A stretch of DNA of 64,000 bases from DATLGB01 sp963724135. Its GTDB lineage: Bacteria; Actinomycetota; Thermoleophilia; Solirubrobacterales; Solirubrobacteraceae. A program made the position numbers and the translations under genes. The stretch spans positions 124,001 to 188,000 of the forward strand of contig CAVRTA010000004.1 in assembly GCA_963724135.1 (NCBI GenBank), in the 5' to 3' direction. The notes under the pieces are model-generated. The model did no database searches. It had not been told where the DNA came from and saw only the letters and a list, made by a program, of their open reading frames with translations. Below, piece after piece: positions 36,198 to 45,033 of this stretch; positions within the stretch are counted from its first letter, which is position 1, and the number at the start of each line of letters is the position of its first letter.

Positions 36198-37919
36198 CTA
36201 ACCGATCTTGGTGAGCGTCGCGTTGCCGTGAGCGAGCTTGTGCTCGCCCTCGCGGCGGAACTGCGCGCTCGGCGGAGTGATCGTGAAGTCGAGCGCGCCC
36301 GCGAAGCGCATGCCGTCGCGGATCAGCGTGTAGCGCTTGGTGATCGACGGCTCGGCCGGCGGGTCGCAGTGCGTGGCCTCGGCCAGCTCGGCGTCGCCCA
36401 CGCTCAGGCGCAGGCGGAAGCTCGCGTCGTCGCGTGAGCCGCGCGTCACGACCGTGTCGAAGCGTTGGCGCTCGAAGCGCAGGCTCGGCGGCGGCCGCCC
36501 GCAGTCGGCCTCGCCCTCGAACATCCGCGCATCGAGGCCCTCGCTGTTGCCGCCCGCGTCGGGGCAGCGGCTCGCGCGGCCGGTGGACTGGCCGAGCCTG
36601 CGCCCCGGCACGACCTCGCCGCCGCAGACCGGGGACCCGGCGGGCAGCACCCGGCCGTCCGCGCTCGCCCAGAAGTACGTCGAGACCGCGGCGGACGCCC
36701 GGAGACCGAGCCAGTTGGTGTCGCGGTCATCGTCCGTCCAGGCCTCGAGCTCGCTCGTCCATGTGGCGAAGCGCAGCACCCAGTGCTCGCAGCCCGCGTC
36801 GCCCGCGGGATCGTGCCGCCGCGACAGGTAGTCGAGATGGCGCTGCAGAACGGAGCCCCGGTACGTGTCGCCCATGAATGACGCCGGGTCGACCGGTGGG
36901 GTCAGCACCCTGCCGCCGCTGACGACCTCGTAGTACTCGTCGGGCAGCCCCGCGATGTGGCCGAACTCGTGCGCCAGCACCAGATGACCGGTGTCGGCGG
37001 TCACCTCCCCGGTCCACAGCCGGCCCGACCTGCTCGCGTGGTTGACGTACGAGGTCAGCCAGCGCACGCTGTTCTTGGAGCGGTGCGGGAGCTCGTGGAC
37101 GACGAGCGTGTACACGGGGTCGGGCAGCGGGTCGCCGCCCACGGTGAGATCGAGGGTGAACTCGAGCGGCGAGCAGCGCGCGGTGCGCCCGTCACCGTTG
37201 AGATGATCGATCGCCTTGCGGATGTTGGCCAGCGTCCTGCGCTTGTCGGCGGCGGTGACGCCCGGCCCCCACAGGACCTGGATCTGGATCGGCACCGTCA
37301 CGGCGCCCGCGGCTGTACGCGCGAGTGGGAGCGGGGACGCGCTTCTCGCGCTCGAAGCGCGGCCGCCGCGCCAGCGGTAGCGCTGCGCGCTCCGGTCCCA
37401 GCGGATCGTGTCGCGCACGCGCGTCCACCAGCGCCGCCAGTTGGCCTGGCGCGAGCGCGTCAGGCGCTCGAGGCGCTCCCGGGCGAGCACCGACAGGGCC
37501 TGACCGTCGCTGTGCGCCATCAGGTAGGGGCTCGACACGAGGTCGGCGAGCACGCCGAGCCCGTCCTTGGAGCCGAAGCCGGCACGTCCGAAGGCGGCGA
37601 GTGCGCGCACCGACGGGTCGGGGTCACGCAGCCGCGGGCGCAGTGCGCGCTGGTCGGCGGGATCGTCGGCGACGACGTGGGCGACGTAGGTCGCCGCCCA
37701 GCGGCGATGGACATCGTCGCCGGCGAGTTGGCGGCGCAGCCCCGCGACCGCGATCTCGCCGGGGGCGCGCAGCCCCTGCTCGAGCCCGCCGAGCGTGTCG
37801 ACGCGGGCCGGGTCGAAGGCGAGGATCGCGTTCAGCGCGTCGGACGTCCCGGCCGCCGCGGGAGCCGGCGCCGCCAAAGCTACTGCCGCGACGGCGAGGG
37901 CGACGCGCCTAGAAACCAT
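36198..37919 (-). CDS. Secreted HEAT-repeat zinc metalloprotease
   Basis: 573 residues, signal peptide MVSRRVALAVAAVALAAPAP. The first 200 residues contain HEAT-like helical pairs (RRWAATYVAHVVADDPADQ, DPDPSVRALAAFGRAGF). The middle has the zincin motif HEFGHIAGLPDEYYE, an HExxHxxGxxD metzincin-like site, followed by VDPASFMGDTYRG, where Met may form the Met-turn. The C-terminal 170 residues are Cys-containing and beta-rich. I know no named family with this domain order. Likely an extracellular protease; HEAT repeats may bind a partner. The start overlaps the next gene by 11 bp. Confidence 0.75.
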   Translation of the reverse strand: MVSRRVALAVAAVALAAPAPAAAGTSDALNAILAFDPARVDTLGGLEQGLRAPGEIAVAGLRRQLAGDDVHRRWAATYVAHVVADDPADQRALRPRLRDPDPSVRALAAFGRAGFGSKDGLGVLADLVSSPYLMAHSDGQALSVLARERLERLTRSRQANWRRWWTRVRDTIRWDRSAQRYRWRGGRASSARSASPLPLARTAAGAVTVPIQIQVLWGPGVTAADKRRTLANIRKAIDHLNGDGRTARCSPLEFTLDLTVGGDPLPDPVYTLVVHELPHRSKNSVRWLTSYVNHASRSGRLWTGEVTADTGHLVLAHEFGHIAGLPDEYYEVVSGGRVLTPPVDPASFMGDTYRGSVLQRHLDYLSRRHDPAGDAGCEHWVLRFATWTSELEAWTDDDRDTNWLGLRASAAVSTYFWASADGRVLPAGSPVCGGEVVPGRRLGQSTGRASRCPDAGGNSEGLDARMFEGEADCGRPPPSLRFERQRFDTVVTRGSRDDASFRLRLSVGDAELAEATHCDPPAEPSITKRYTLIRDGMRFAGALDFTITPPSAQFRREGEHKLAHGNATLTKIG

Positions 37920-38688
37920 CGGGGAAGCGGTTGCGCAGCGGTGAGCCGGCGCCGAAGGTGATGCCGCCCTCGGCGGTCGCGGTCTCGACGATGGTTCCGT
38001 CGTCGTTGGTCTCCCGCCGGGTCTCGAGCGTCGCACCCGTGCTGGCGCCCTCGCCGCGCGCGAGACGGCGCGCCAGGTCGACGACGGCTTCGGCAGTCGC
38101 GCCCATGAAGTAATCGCCGACCTGCCACTCGAGCCCGTCCGCCTGGGAGCGACGGGCGCCGAAATGCACGAACTTGAACGTGTCACCGCAGGCGTCCCGC
38201 TGCGCGGCCCGTTCGTCGCGGGGGAGTCTCTCGTCCCTCGGGCCGGTCCCGAGAACGATCGTCGGCCGCGGGGGGAAGTGCGCGAGCAGATGCACGTCCG
38301 CCTTGTAGGTGCCGGAGTGGCGGAAGCGGCAGCCGGGCTCCGTCGTCGTCTGGCGCGGGCAGATGAAGTCGCTGTCGCAGGGCTCGGGCTCGCGCACGAT
38401 GTCGGGCTCGCGGTACTTGACCGAGACCTTGATCCTGCCGTCGCCGGACACGCGCACCGCCTCGATGCGGCCGTCGCAGCGGGTGATCTCCGTCCGCGCC
38501 CGTTTGAACTTCGCGCTCCACGAGTGGCTGTGCTCGTAGAGCCCGTCAGGGGTCTGCATCTTGAAGGAGTCCGAGCCCGACGTTCTGACGTCGTACTTGC
38601 GGCTGGGCTTCGTGCGGCAATCGGCCGCGGATGCGGTTCCGGGAACGACGAGCGTCGCGAGCAGGCACGCCAGGACGAGCCGGCGCAT
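37909..38688 (-). CDS. Secreted hypothetical protein
   Basis: 259 residues with signal peptide MRRLVLACLLATLVVPGTASA. Mature protein has six or more cysteines and charged beta-type segments (GRIKVSVKYREPD), ending GGITFGAGSPLRNRFPDGF. No motif I recognise. It overlaps the metalloprotease gene by 11 bp and is co-transcribed with it, so it may be a substrate, inhibitor or partner of that protease. Confidence 0.7.
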   Translation of the reverse strand: MRRLVLACLLATLVVPGTASAADCRTKPSRKYDVRTSGSDSFKMQTPDGLYEHSHSWSAKFKRARTEITRCDGRIEAVRVSGDGRIKVSVKYREPDIVREPEPCDSDFICPRQTTTEPGCRFRHSGTYKADVHLLAHFPPRPTIVLGTGPRDERLPRDERAAQRDACGDTFKFVHFGARRSQADGLEWQVGDYFMGATAEAVVDLARRLARGEGASTGATLETRRETNDDGTIVETATAEGGITFGAGSPLRNRFPDGF

Positions 38689-38720
38689 GCGGCGAAACTA
38701 CCAGCGCGGAGGCGGCTTTG

Positions 38721-40673
38721 CTAGCGCACTCTGAACACGCGCGACCCGCGCAGGCGCACCTTGCCCAGCAGGCGCGCGCTGACCCGGTACTTGCCCTTGC
38801 GCGCGGACCTGATGCGGACGACCGCGCGCCCGCGGCGCGACTGGATCGTGCGCTTGAGCACGACGCGCTTGCCGCGCTTGACCACGAGCCTCACCTTCGC
38901 CGACCCGCCGCCGCGGATGACCAGGCGCAGGCGCCCCTTGCGGATGCGGCCCTGGATCCGCAGTTTGTTGCCCGGCTGCCCCGCGCCGGGCGGCGGCGGG
39001 GTCGAGCCCTGGCCCGTGCCGGGCGGGCGCTTGACGAGCGGCTTGGGCTGCTCGAACGCCGCCTTGGCCGCGGTCATGTCGGACTCGGCGAGCTGGAGCT
39101 CGGAGCGCGTGGACATCGACGGCGTCTCGAAGGTGTCGGGAAGGAACGTGTCGCGGATGTAGGTGAGGAACGGCATCTCGAGCGTGCCGCCCGTGACCTC
39201 GACCGGCGCGCCCGAGTGGGGCGGCAGGAACCACTCGAAGTCGTCCGCCGTCAGGCGCAGGCCGAGGCGGTGCCCGGCCTTCAGCGTGTAGTCGTTGGGG
39301 AACAGATCGAACTTGAGCTTGCCGGCGTCCCCCTTGACGACGTGCGCCCCGCGGTGCATCACCACGGCCTTGCCCGTCTCATCGATGTCGAAGACCTGCG
39401 CGATCAGGTGCGCGCGCGGGTGAGACGAGGACGCCTCGACCTCGAGCATCGGGGTGCCCGCGACGCGTGCGTCGTGGGGGAGCGGCTCGGTGATCGACCA
39501 CGTCGCGTCACCGGAGCCGAAGTCGTCGCTGGGGGTGTCCGTGAACGCGCCCGCGTTGACCGTCATGCGCCGCATCACGACGTCGGCGGGGGGGTACTGC
39601 GCCTCGTGGCGCCAGCGACCGTCGCCCTCCCCGATCTCGGCGCTGGGCTCGGCGTTGGGCTTCGCCGTCGTGTCGCCCTTGACGTAGCGGTCCAGCCACA
39701 CGATCACGTCGTCGAAGAACCCGTCGTGGCCGACCTTGTCGACCTCGTTGCCGCGGTCGTGCGCGAACTGGCCGGCCCACACCCGCTTCGGCCCGGTCAG
39801 CGTCTCGTAGACGGGCAGGAAGTTGTCCGGCTTGGTGTTGGCGTCGTTGAAGCCGTGCGACCACAGCGTCGGGATCGCCGCGCCGCGCGCATTCGGCAGG
39901 TCGCGCGCCTTCCAGAAGCCGAGCGCGTCGTCATGGTCGAGCGATCCGTTCTGCTGCGCGATGTTCTGCGCGTAGCAGGCCGGATTGGTGCCGGTCGCCG
40001 AGCCGGCGAAGTACTCCGGCGAGTCGAACGGGGACGGTGGCATGGCGTCGATGCCCTGATACAGCGCGGGCGTCCCGTACCAGCCCGAGCCGTAGTGGAC
40101 GCCGTGGTTGTAGAGGGTGCGGTAGCCGTCGATGATCGGCGACTGGATGATCGCCGCGGCCAGGCCCTTGGGCTTCTCGCTCAGGCCCATCACGCCCGTC
40201 CAGCCGTCGTAGGACTTGCCGTACAGGGCGGCCTTGCCGTTCGACCACGGCTGCGAGGTCGTCCACTCGACCGCGCGCTTGACGTCGGTCTGCTCGCCGG
40301 GCCCGCCGAAGTCGTTGCAGCCCGCCGAGCCACCGAAGCCGCGCAGGTCCACCTGGATGAGCGCGTAGCCGCGCTCGAAGATCTGCGCTTCCTCGATCAG
40401 GTCGGCCCAGCGCAGCGTCGGCCCCTGGTTGGTCGGCGTCGGACCGTCCGGAGTCGACCCCGTGTGCGCGAAGTAGGGGCCCACCGAGACGATCGACGGC
40501 AGCTTGGTGCCGGGCTCGACACCCTTGGGCTTGAGGATGTCGACGTGGAGTGTCGGCTCGCCCGGAGTGACGATGTACTCCTCGGACCAGTCGGCGTTCT
40601 CCGGGACCTCGGCGAGAGCGGTGGCGGGAAACAGGAGCAGGGCGGCGACGCAGACCGCGAGACGGGACCTCAT
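38721..40673 (-). CDS. Exported CocE/NonD family (X-Pro dipeptidyl-peptidase-like) hydrolase
   Basis: 650 residues; the ATG at 40673 gives signal peptide MRSRLAVCVAALLLFPATAL. The catalytic Ser is in ALYGKSYDGWTG, with VDLRGFGGSAG before it and the acid and His regions SHGFNDANTKPDN and GQFAHDRGNE. A C-terminal jelly-roll domain (VFDIDETGKAVVMHRG, LKAGHRLGLRLTADDF) follows. The last 110 residues are a proline-rich linker and a Lys/Arg-rich beta tail (GRIRKGRLRLVIRG), not part of the enzyme fold. Probably hydrolyses acylated amino acids, esters or X-Pro peptides outside the membrane. Confidence 0.85.
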   Translation of the reverse strand: MRSRLAVCVAALLLFPATALAEVPENADWSEEYIVTPGEPTLHVDILKPKGVEPGTKLPSIVSVGPYFAHTGSTPDGPTPTNQGPTLRWADLIEEAQIFERGYALIQVDLRGFGGSAGCNDFGGPGEQTDVKRAVEWTTSQPWSNGKAALYGKSYDGWTGVMGLSEKPKGLAAAIIQSPIIDGYRTLYNHGVHYGSGWYGTPALYQGIDAMPPSPFDSPEYFAGSATGTNPACYAQNIAQQNGSLDHDDALGFWKARDLPNARGAAIPTLWSHGFNDANTKPDNFLPVYETLTGPKRVWAGQFAHDRGNEVDKVGHDGFFDDVIVWLDRYVKGDTTAKPNAEPSAEIGEGDGRWRHEAQYPPADVVMRRMTVNAGAFTDTPSDDFGSGDATWSITEPLPHDARVAGTPMLEVEASSSHPRAHLIAQVFDIDETGKAVVMHRGAHVVKGDAGKLKFDLFPNDYTLKAGHRLGLRLTADDFEWFLPPHSGAPVEVTGGTLEMPFLTYIRDTFLPDTFETPSMSTRSELQLAESDMTAAKAAFEQPKPLVKRPPGTGQGSTPPPPGAGQPGNKLRIQGRIRKGRLRLVIRGGGSAKVRLVVKRGKRVVLKRTIQSRRGRAVVRIRSARKGKYRVSARLLGKVRLRGSRVFRVR

Positions 40674-40710
40674 GTGAGTGCAAACGCACGCGGGACGCAT
40701 GACTTGCGGC

Positions 40711-41262
40711 TCAGGTGAGCCGGTCGATGATCTGATCGGCCGCGGCGGCGAGGATCGCGTCGCGCAGCGCGGGCTCGAGGCGCACCGGGTCGTCGAGGCC
40801 GGAGAGCACTTGGCGGAAGTCGAGCTCGGAGATGGTGCGTCGCAGCAGGTCGCGGGTCGGCAGCAGCCCGTCGACCACTGAGTCCGGCACCGCCTCGATC
40901 GCTTCTCGCGCGATGCCGGGGAGATCGGCGAGGTCGAGCGCCTCGGGGAGGACGGCGGAGACCTTCGGCAGGTTCAGACGCCCGAGTCCCTCTGAGAGAC
41001 CCGCCTTTAGGGCCTCAGCTCGGTCTGCATCGAGGGAGAGGATGAGGCGCTCGCGCGAGATGCCGAGATCGCAGGCAGTGGCGTCGAGCCCAGCCAGGAC
41101 CACCCGTTCGGCCAGCGGTTCGAGGCGCGGGGGAACGGGGGGGCCGGGCCGCGCACGGCACGGGTCGGCCGGGCGCGCCGGGACGAAGTCCCCACCCCCG
41201 GCGCCGACCAGCCAGCCGAGCACGGCGGCGACGACGACGAGGGCGGCGGCGACGAGCCTCAT
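40711..41262 (-). CDS. Hypothetical protein with N-terminal membrane anchor
   Basis: 183 residues. One hydrophobic segment (LVAAALVVVAAVLGWLVGAG) then a helical acidic region rich in Leu and Asp (LILSLDADRAEALKAGLSEG, LDLADLPGIAREAIEAVPDS). It overlaps the MFS transporter stop in ATGA, so it is translated with the transporter and may be an accessory subunit on the outer face. No family recognised. Confidence 0.6.
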   Translation of the reverse strand: MRLVAAALVVVAAVLGWLVGAGGGDFVPARPADPCRARPGPPVPPRLEPLAERVVLAGLDATACDLGISRERLILSLDADRAEALKAGLSEGLGRLNLPKVSAVLPEALDLADLPGIAREAIEAVPDSVVDGLLPTRDLLRRTISELDFRQVLSGLDDPVRLEPALRDAILAAAADQIIDRLT

Positions 41263-42593
41263 GGCTTCAGGGCGGCGGCGGGGACGAGGGCGAGCAGGGC
41301 GAGCAGCGCGGCGACGAGGAAGGCGTCGCGGAACGCCTCGGTGGCGGCGCGCTCGAGCTGATCGCCGAGCTGCTGCTCGAGGTGTGCGGCCAGGGTCGCC
41401 TGAAGCGGCGGCAGAGTCAGAGCGGCGAACGCGGGGGAGAGGTCGGGCACCCGCCCGCGCTCGCCGGCGAGCCGGCGCGCGAGGCCGTCGGCGAGCTCGA
41501 GCTTGACCGAGGCGCGCAGGGGTGCATCGAGCACGAGCCCGGCGATCGCCTCGCGCGCGGGCTCCTGTGCGCCGCGCAGATCGCCCGTGAAGATCGGCGT
41601 CAGCAGCGCGAGGCCGCCGACGACGCCCGCGTGGCGCGCCGCGATCGTCCAGCCGCCGTGCAGCGCGCGCGGCCGGCGGCCGGCCAGGGCGACGGCGGTG
41701 AGCGAGTCCACCGTCAGCCCGAGCCCGAGCCCGACGAGCGCCTGCGGCGCGACGGTCCAGCCGAGCTCGGCGGCGGGCGGAAGCGCCAGCCCGGCCAGGC
41801 CGCCGGCCATCAGCAGCGCACCCGCGCACGCCTCCGCGCGCGTGCCGGCGCGCGCGAAGCGGGCCAGCGGCCGGGCCGCCAGGGCCGCGAGCGGCACCAC
41901 CGTCACCGTCACCGCGGCGACGGCGGGAGAGCGCTGCCAGGCCTCGACGAGCATCAGCACGAGCAGGAACAGCGCGGCGGTCAGCGCCGCCGACAACAGC
42001 GCCAGCGCCAGGTTCGCGGCGACGTGCGGCCCGTCGAACGTCCCGGATACCACCCCTGAGCGGGGCATCCGGGACGTTCGTCGGGCGGAGAGCGCGGCCG
42101 GCGCGGCGACGAGCGCCAGCGGCACCTGCACGACGAAGATCGACTGCCACGAGATCGCCGACGTCAGCAGCCCGCCGGCGACCGGGCCCAGCGCGGCCCC
42201 GGCCACGCCCGCCGTCGCCCACAGCGCGGCGCCGCGCGGCGACGCCGCCTCGAGCAGCACCAGGCAGGAGACGATCACGATCGCCCCACCGGCGGCCTGC
42301 GCCACGCGCGCGGCGATCAGGACGTCGAGGGAACCCGCCAGCGCGCAGGCGGCCGAGGCCGCGGCGAAGGCGGCGACCCCCGCCGCACACCACAGCGCCG
42401 GGTCACCGCGAAGGCACAGACGCGCCGCGGGAACGGCCGCCAGCGCGAGGACGAGGTTGAACGCGATCAGCACCCACGCGACCTCCCCGACCTCCGCATC
42501 CAGCTCGCGCAGGATCTCCGGCAGCGCCAGCGTGACGATCGCCGAGTCCGCCAGGACGATCGCCACGGCCAGGGAGAACGCGGCCGCGCGCAC
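41259..42593 (-). CDS. MFS transporter (DHA2-like)
   Basis: 444 residues with 12 to 14 hydrophobic segments. The first half has LPEILRELDAEVGEVAWVLI and RVAQAAGGAIVIVSCLVLLE, close to the drug:H+ antiporter-2 pattern; the second half is less conserved. The GTG at 42593 is chosen because it lies 11 bp after the TetR stop; longer starts would overlap that gene. Being co-transcribed with a TetR regulator, it is likely an efflux pump. A 90-residue soluble loop before the last membrane segment is unusual for the family. Confidence 0.75.
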   Translation of the reverse strand: MRAAAFSLAVAIVLADSAIVTLALPEILRELDAEVGEVAWVLIAFNLVLALAAVPAARLCLRGDPALWCAAGVAAFAAASAACALAGSLDVLIAARVAQAAGGAIVIVSCLVLLEAASPRGAALWATAGVAGAALGPVAGGLLTSAISWQSIFVVQVPLALVAAPAALSARRTSRMPRSGVVSGTFDGPHVAANLALALLSAALTAALFLLVLMLVEAWQRSPAVAAVTVTVVPLAALAARPLARFARAGTRAEACAGALLMAGGLAGLALPPAAELGWTVAPQALVGLGLGLTVDSLTAVALAGRRPRALHGGWTIAARHAGVVGGLALLTPIFTGDLRGAQEPAREAIAGLVLDAPLRASVKLELADGLARRLAGERGRVPDLSPAFAALTLPPLQATLAAHLEQQLGDQLERAATEAFRDAFLVAALLALLALVPAAALKP

Positions 42594-42604
42594 GCCTGGC
42601 AGTC

Positions 42605-43222
42605 TTACGCGCGCGAAGGCGGTGCGAGCAGCCGCAGGTAGAGCGCGACGCAGTGCTCGGTGAGGGCGCTCACGCTGAGGCCGAGCTCGCCGGCCTGCCA
42701 CTCCTGGACCGCGCGCTCGAGCGTGCCGACGAGCGAGATCGCGACGACGTGCGAGTAGGAGGCCGGCGTCGCGGGAGGGAGGTGGGCGCGGGCGGTCGCT
42801 TCCACGAGCGCGGTGAAGCGGCGCAGCGCCGCCTGCATGTGCTGCGTGGCCTCCGGGCCGGCGGCGGCCGCCTCGGTGAAGACGACGCGGGCGCGGCGCG
42901 GGTCGTCGGCGAGCGCGTGCAGGAACGTGCCGATCGCGGCACGCAGCTGCAACTCGGCGTCAGGCTCGACTGCGATGACGGCGCTCGCGACCTCTTCGAA
43001 CAGCGCATCGGTGACCGCGTCGAACACGGACAGGAACAGCGCACGGCTGTCCTTGAAGGACTCGTAGAAGTAGCGGTCGGTGAGCCGGGCGGCGCGGCAT
43101 ACGTCCTTGACGCCGGTCGCGGCGAAGCCAACGGTGCCGAAGCACTCGATGCCCGCGTCGAGCAGCCGCGAGCGCCGGGTCGCGACCCGCTCCTCCGCGC
43201 TGACGCCGCCATAGGACCGCAT
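42605..43222 (-). CDS. TetR/AcrR family regulator
   Basis: 205 residues. HTH: RSRLLDAGIECFGTVGFAAT, VKDVCRAARLTDRYFYESFK and DSRALFLSVFDAV. The ligand-binding part is all-helical. First gene of the minus-strand operon with the MFS transporter; divergent from the FAD oxidoreductase with a 50-bp gap that holds the promoter. It probably represses the efflux operon and perhaps the divergent gene. Confidence 0.88.
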   Translation of the reverse strand: MRSYGGVSAEERVATRRSRLLDAGIECFGTVGFAATGVKDVCRAARLTDRYFYESFKDSRALFLSVFDAVTDALFEEVASAVIAVEPDAELQLRAAIGTFLHALADDPRRARVVFTEAAAAGPEATQHMQAALRRFTALVEATARAHLPPATPASYSHVVAISLVGTLERAVQEWQAGELGLSVSALTEHCVALYLRLLAPPSRA

Positions 43223-43235
43223 GCCGGGAGCATAT

Positions 43236-43264
43236 TTGACGATTCAGATAGTCAGATGTAAGGT
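43236..43264 (+). promoter_or_regulatory. Sigma-70-like promoter of the FAD oxidoreductase gene
   Basis: TTGACG at 43236-43241 and TAAGGT at 43259-43264 are separated by exactly 17 bp. The predicted start of transcription falls at about 43271-43273, on the ATG itself, so the transcript may be leaderless. A partial dyad (TGAC...GTCA, 43237-43254) overlaps the -35 and could bind the divergent TetR. Confidence 0.55.
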
Positions 43265-43272
43265 GCGCGAGC

Positions 43273-45030
43273 ATGCGGACGCGCCGAGAGGTCCTGCGCG
43301 ACGGTGCCGTCGCCGGTGCCGCACTGGCGGTGGGCACCGCCCCTGCGCATGGCAAGCGGCGCCGGAGCGGACCGAGCGTCGCGGTCCTGGGCGGCGGCAT
43401 GGCCGGCCTCGCTGCCGCACACGAGCTCGCCGAGCGCGGCTTCCGCGTCACCGTCTACGAGCGCAACGCGCTCGGCGGCAAGGCGCGCTCGATCCCCGTC
43501 CGCGGCTCGGCGCGCGGCGGGCGCTTGCCGCTGCCGGGGGAGCACGGCTTCCGCTTCTTCCCCGGCTTCTATCACCACGTGCCGGACTCGATGCGGCGCA
43601 TCCCGTTCGGCAAGAACCCCAACGGCGTGCACGACAACATGGTCGACACCACGGGAGGCAAGTTCCTGCGCGCCAACGGCCGCGCCGACGCCGGCCCGTT
43701 CGGCCTCGGCCCGGACCCGTTCCCCGGCCCGACGACGCCGGAGAACACGGCCAAGTTCCTCGCCGAGAGCATCCAGGGCCAGAACGTCCCGCCGCACGAG
43801 CTGCAGTTCTTCGTCAACCGCCTGATGGTGTTCTTGACCTCGTGCGACGAGCGCCGCTTCGGTCAGTGGGAGCACACGAGCTGGTGGGACTTCGTCAAGG
43901 CGGAGGGCAAGTCCGAGGAGTACAAGACCGTCATCGCCGCCGGCCTCACCCGCAACCTGGTCGCCGCCAAGGAGACTGTCGCCAGCACGCGCACGATCGG
44001 CAACATGGGCGAGGCCTTCGTCTACAACATCATGGGCCGCGGCAACGACGGCGCTCTCGACCGCGTGCTCGACAAGCCGACCAACGAGGCGTGGATCGAC
44101 CCATGGGTGATCCTGCTGCGCGGGCTCGGCGTGCGCTTCCAGGTCGGCTACGCGGTCGACGAGCTCGAGGTTCGCGGCGGGCGGATCGCGTCCGCGCGCG
44201 CGGTCGACCGCCGCGGGCGCCGGCACCGCATCGAGGCCGATTGGTTCGTGTCCGCGATGCCGGTCGAGCGCGCGCGGAAGCTGCTCAATCGCAGATTGCT
44301 CGCGCTCGACCCCTCGCTGGCGGGCATGCACGACCTCTTCTACGACTGGATGGTCGGCATCCAGTACTACCTGCGCGATCAGGTCGACATCACCCACGGC
44401 CACGTCACCTTCATCGACGCGCCGTGGGCGCTCACCGCTCTCACGCAGGGACAGTTCTGGACCGACCGGGAGTTCACGCGCGACTACGGCAACGGCAGGG
44501 TCAAGGACTGCCTGTCGGTCGACATCTCCAACTGGGACGCCAAGGGGATCCTGTTCGGCAAGACCGCCAAGCGCTGCACGCCGAACGAGGTCGCGCGGGA
44601 GGTGCTGGCGCAGATCCGGCTGCACAAGACCGCGGCTGACAAGCTGCCGAAGGGCATCGTCGCCCGGTGGTTCCTGGATCCGGGCGTCCGCTGGCATCCC
44701 CGCCGCGGGCGCAACACCAACGGGACGCCGCTGCTGGTCAACACGGTCGGCTCATGGGAGAAGCGACCGCAGGCCAGAACGAAGGTGCCGAACCTCTTCC
44801 TGGCCGGCGACTTCGTGCAGACCGACATCGACCTGGCGACGATGGAGGGCGCCAACGAGTCCGCTCGCGCGGCCGTCAACGCGCTGCTGGACGCGGCGGG
44901 GTCGAAGGCGCAGCCGTGCACGATGTACAAGCTCTACGACCCGCCGGAGTTCGAGGCGGCGAAGGCCGCCGACCGTGAGCTCTACCGCCAGGGCCTGCCG
45001 AATGCGCTCGACGTCCAGGGCGGCGGCTGA
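43273..45030 (+). CDS. FAD-dependent amine oxidase/desaturase-like oxidoreductase with Tat-type leader
   Basis: 585 residues. The N-terminus MRTRREVLRDGAVAGAALAV looks like a twin-arginine signal. FAD motif VAVLGGGMAGLAAAHELAE, then VYERNALGGKARS and GEHGFRFFPGFYHH, and the C-terminal FAD site NLFLAGDFVQTDIDLATMEG. This layout matches hydroxysqualene dehydroxylase (HpnE) and carotenoid desaturase relatives. No hopanoid or carotenoid genes are nearby, so substrate is open. Export with folded cofactor fits the Tat route. Confidence 0.82.
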   Translation: MRTRREVLRDGAVAGAALAVGTAPAHGKRRRSGPSVAVLGGGMAGLAAAHELAERGFRVTVYERNALGGKARSIPVRGSARGGRLPLPGEHGFRFFPGFYHHVPDSMRRIPFGKNPNGVHDNMVDTTGGKFLRANGRADAGPFGLGPDPFPGPTTPENTAKFLAESIQGQNVPPHELQFFVNRLMVFLTSCDERRFGQWEHTSWWDFVKAEGKSEEYKTVIAAGLTRNLVAAKETVASTRTIGNMGEAFVYNIMGRGNDGALDRVLDKPTNEAWIDPWVILLRGLGVRFQVGYAVDELEVRGGRIASARAVDRRGRRHRIEADWFVSAMPVERARKLLNRRLLALDPSLAGMHDLFYDWMVGIQYYLRDQVDITHGHVTFIDAPWALTALTQGQFWTDREFTRDYGNGRVKDCLSVDISNWDAKGILFGKTAKRCTPNEVAREVLAQIRLHKTAADKLPKGIVARWFLDPGVRWHPRRGRNTNGTPLLVNTVGSWEKRPQARTKVPNLFLAGDFVQTDIDLATMEGANESARAAVNALLDAAGSKAQPCTMYKLYDPPEFEAAKAADRELYRQGLPNALDVQGGG

Positions 45031-45033
45031 CGC

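Noticed and set aside
43273..45030. Part of a hopanoid or carotenoid operon
   Set aside because: The protein resembles HpnE and carotenoid desaturases, but no squalene, phytoene or hopanoid synthesis gene is nearby.
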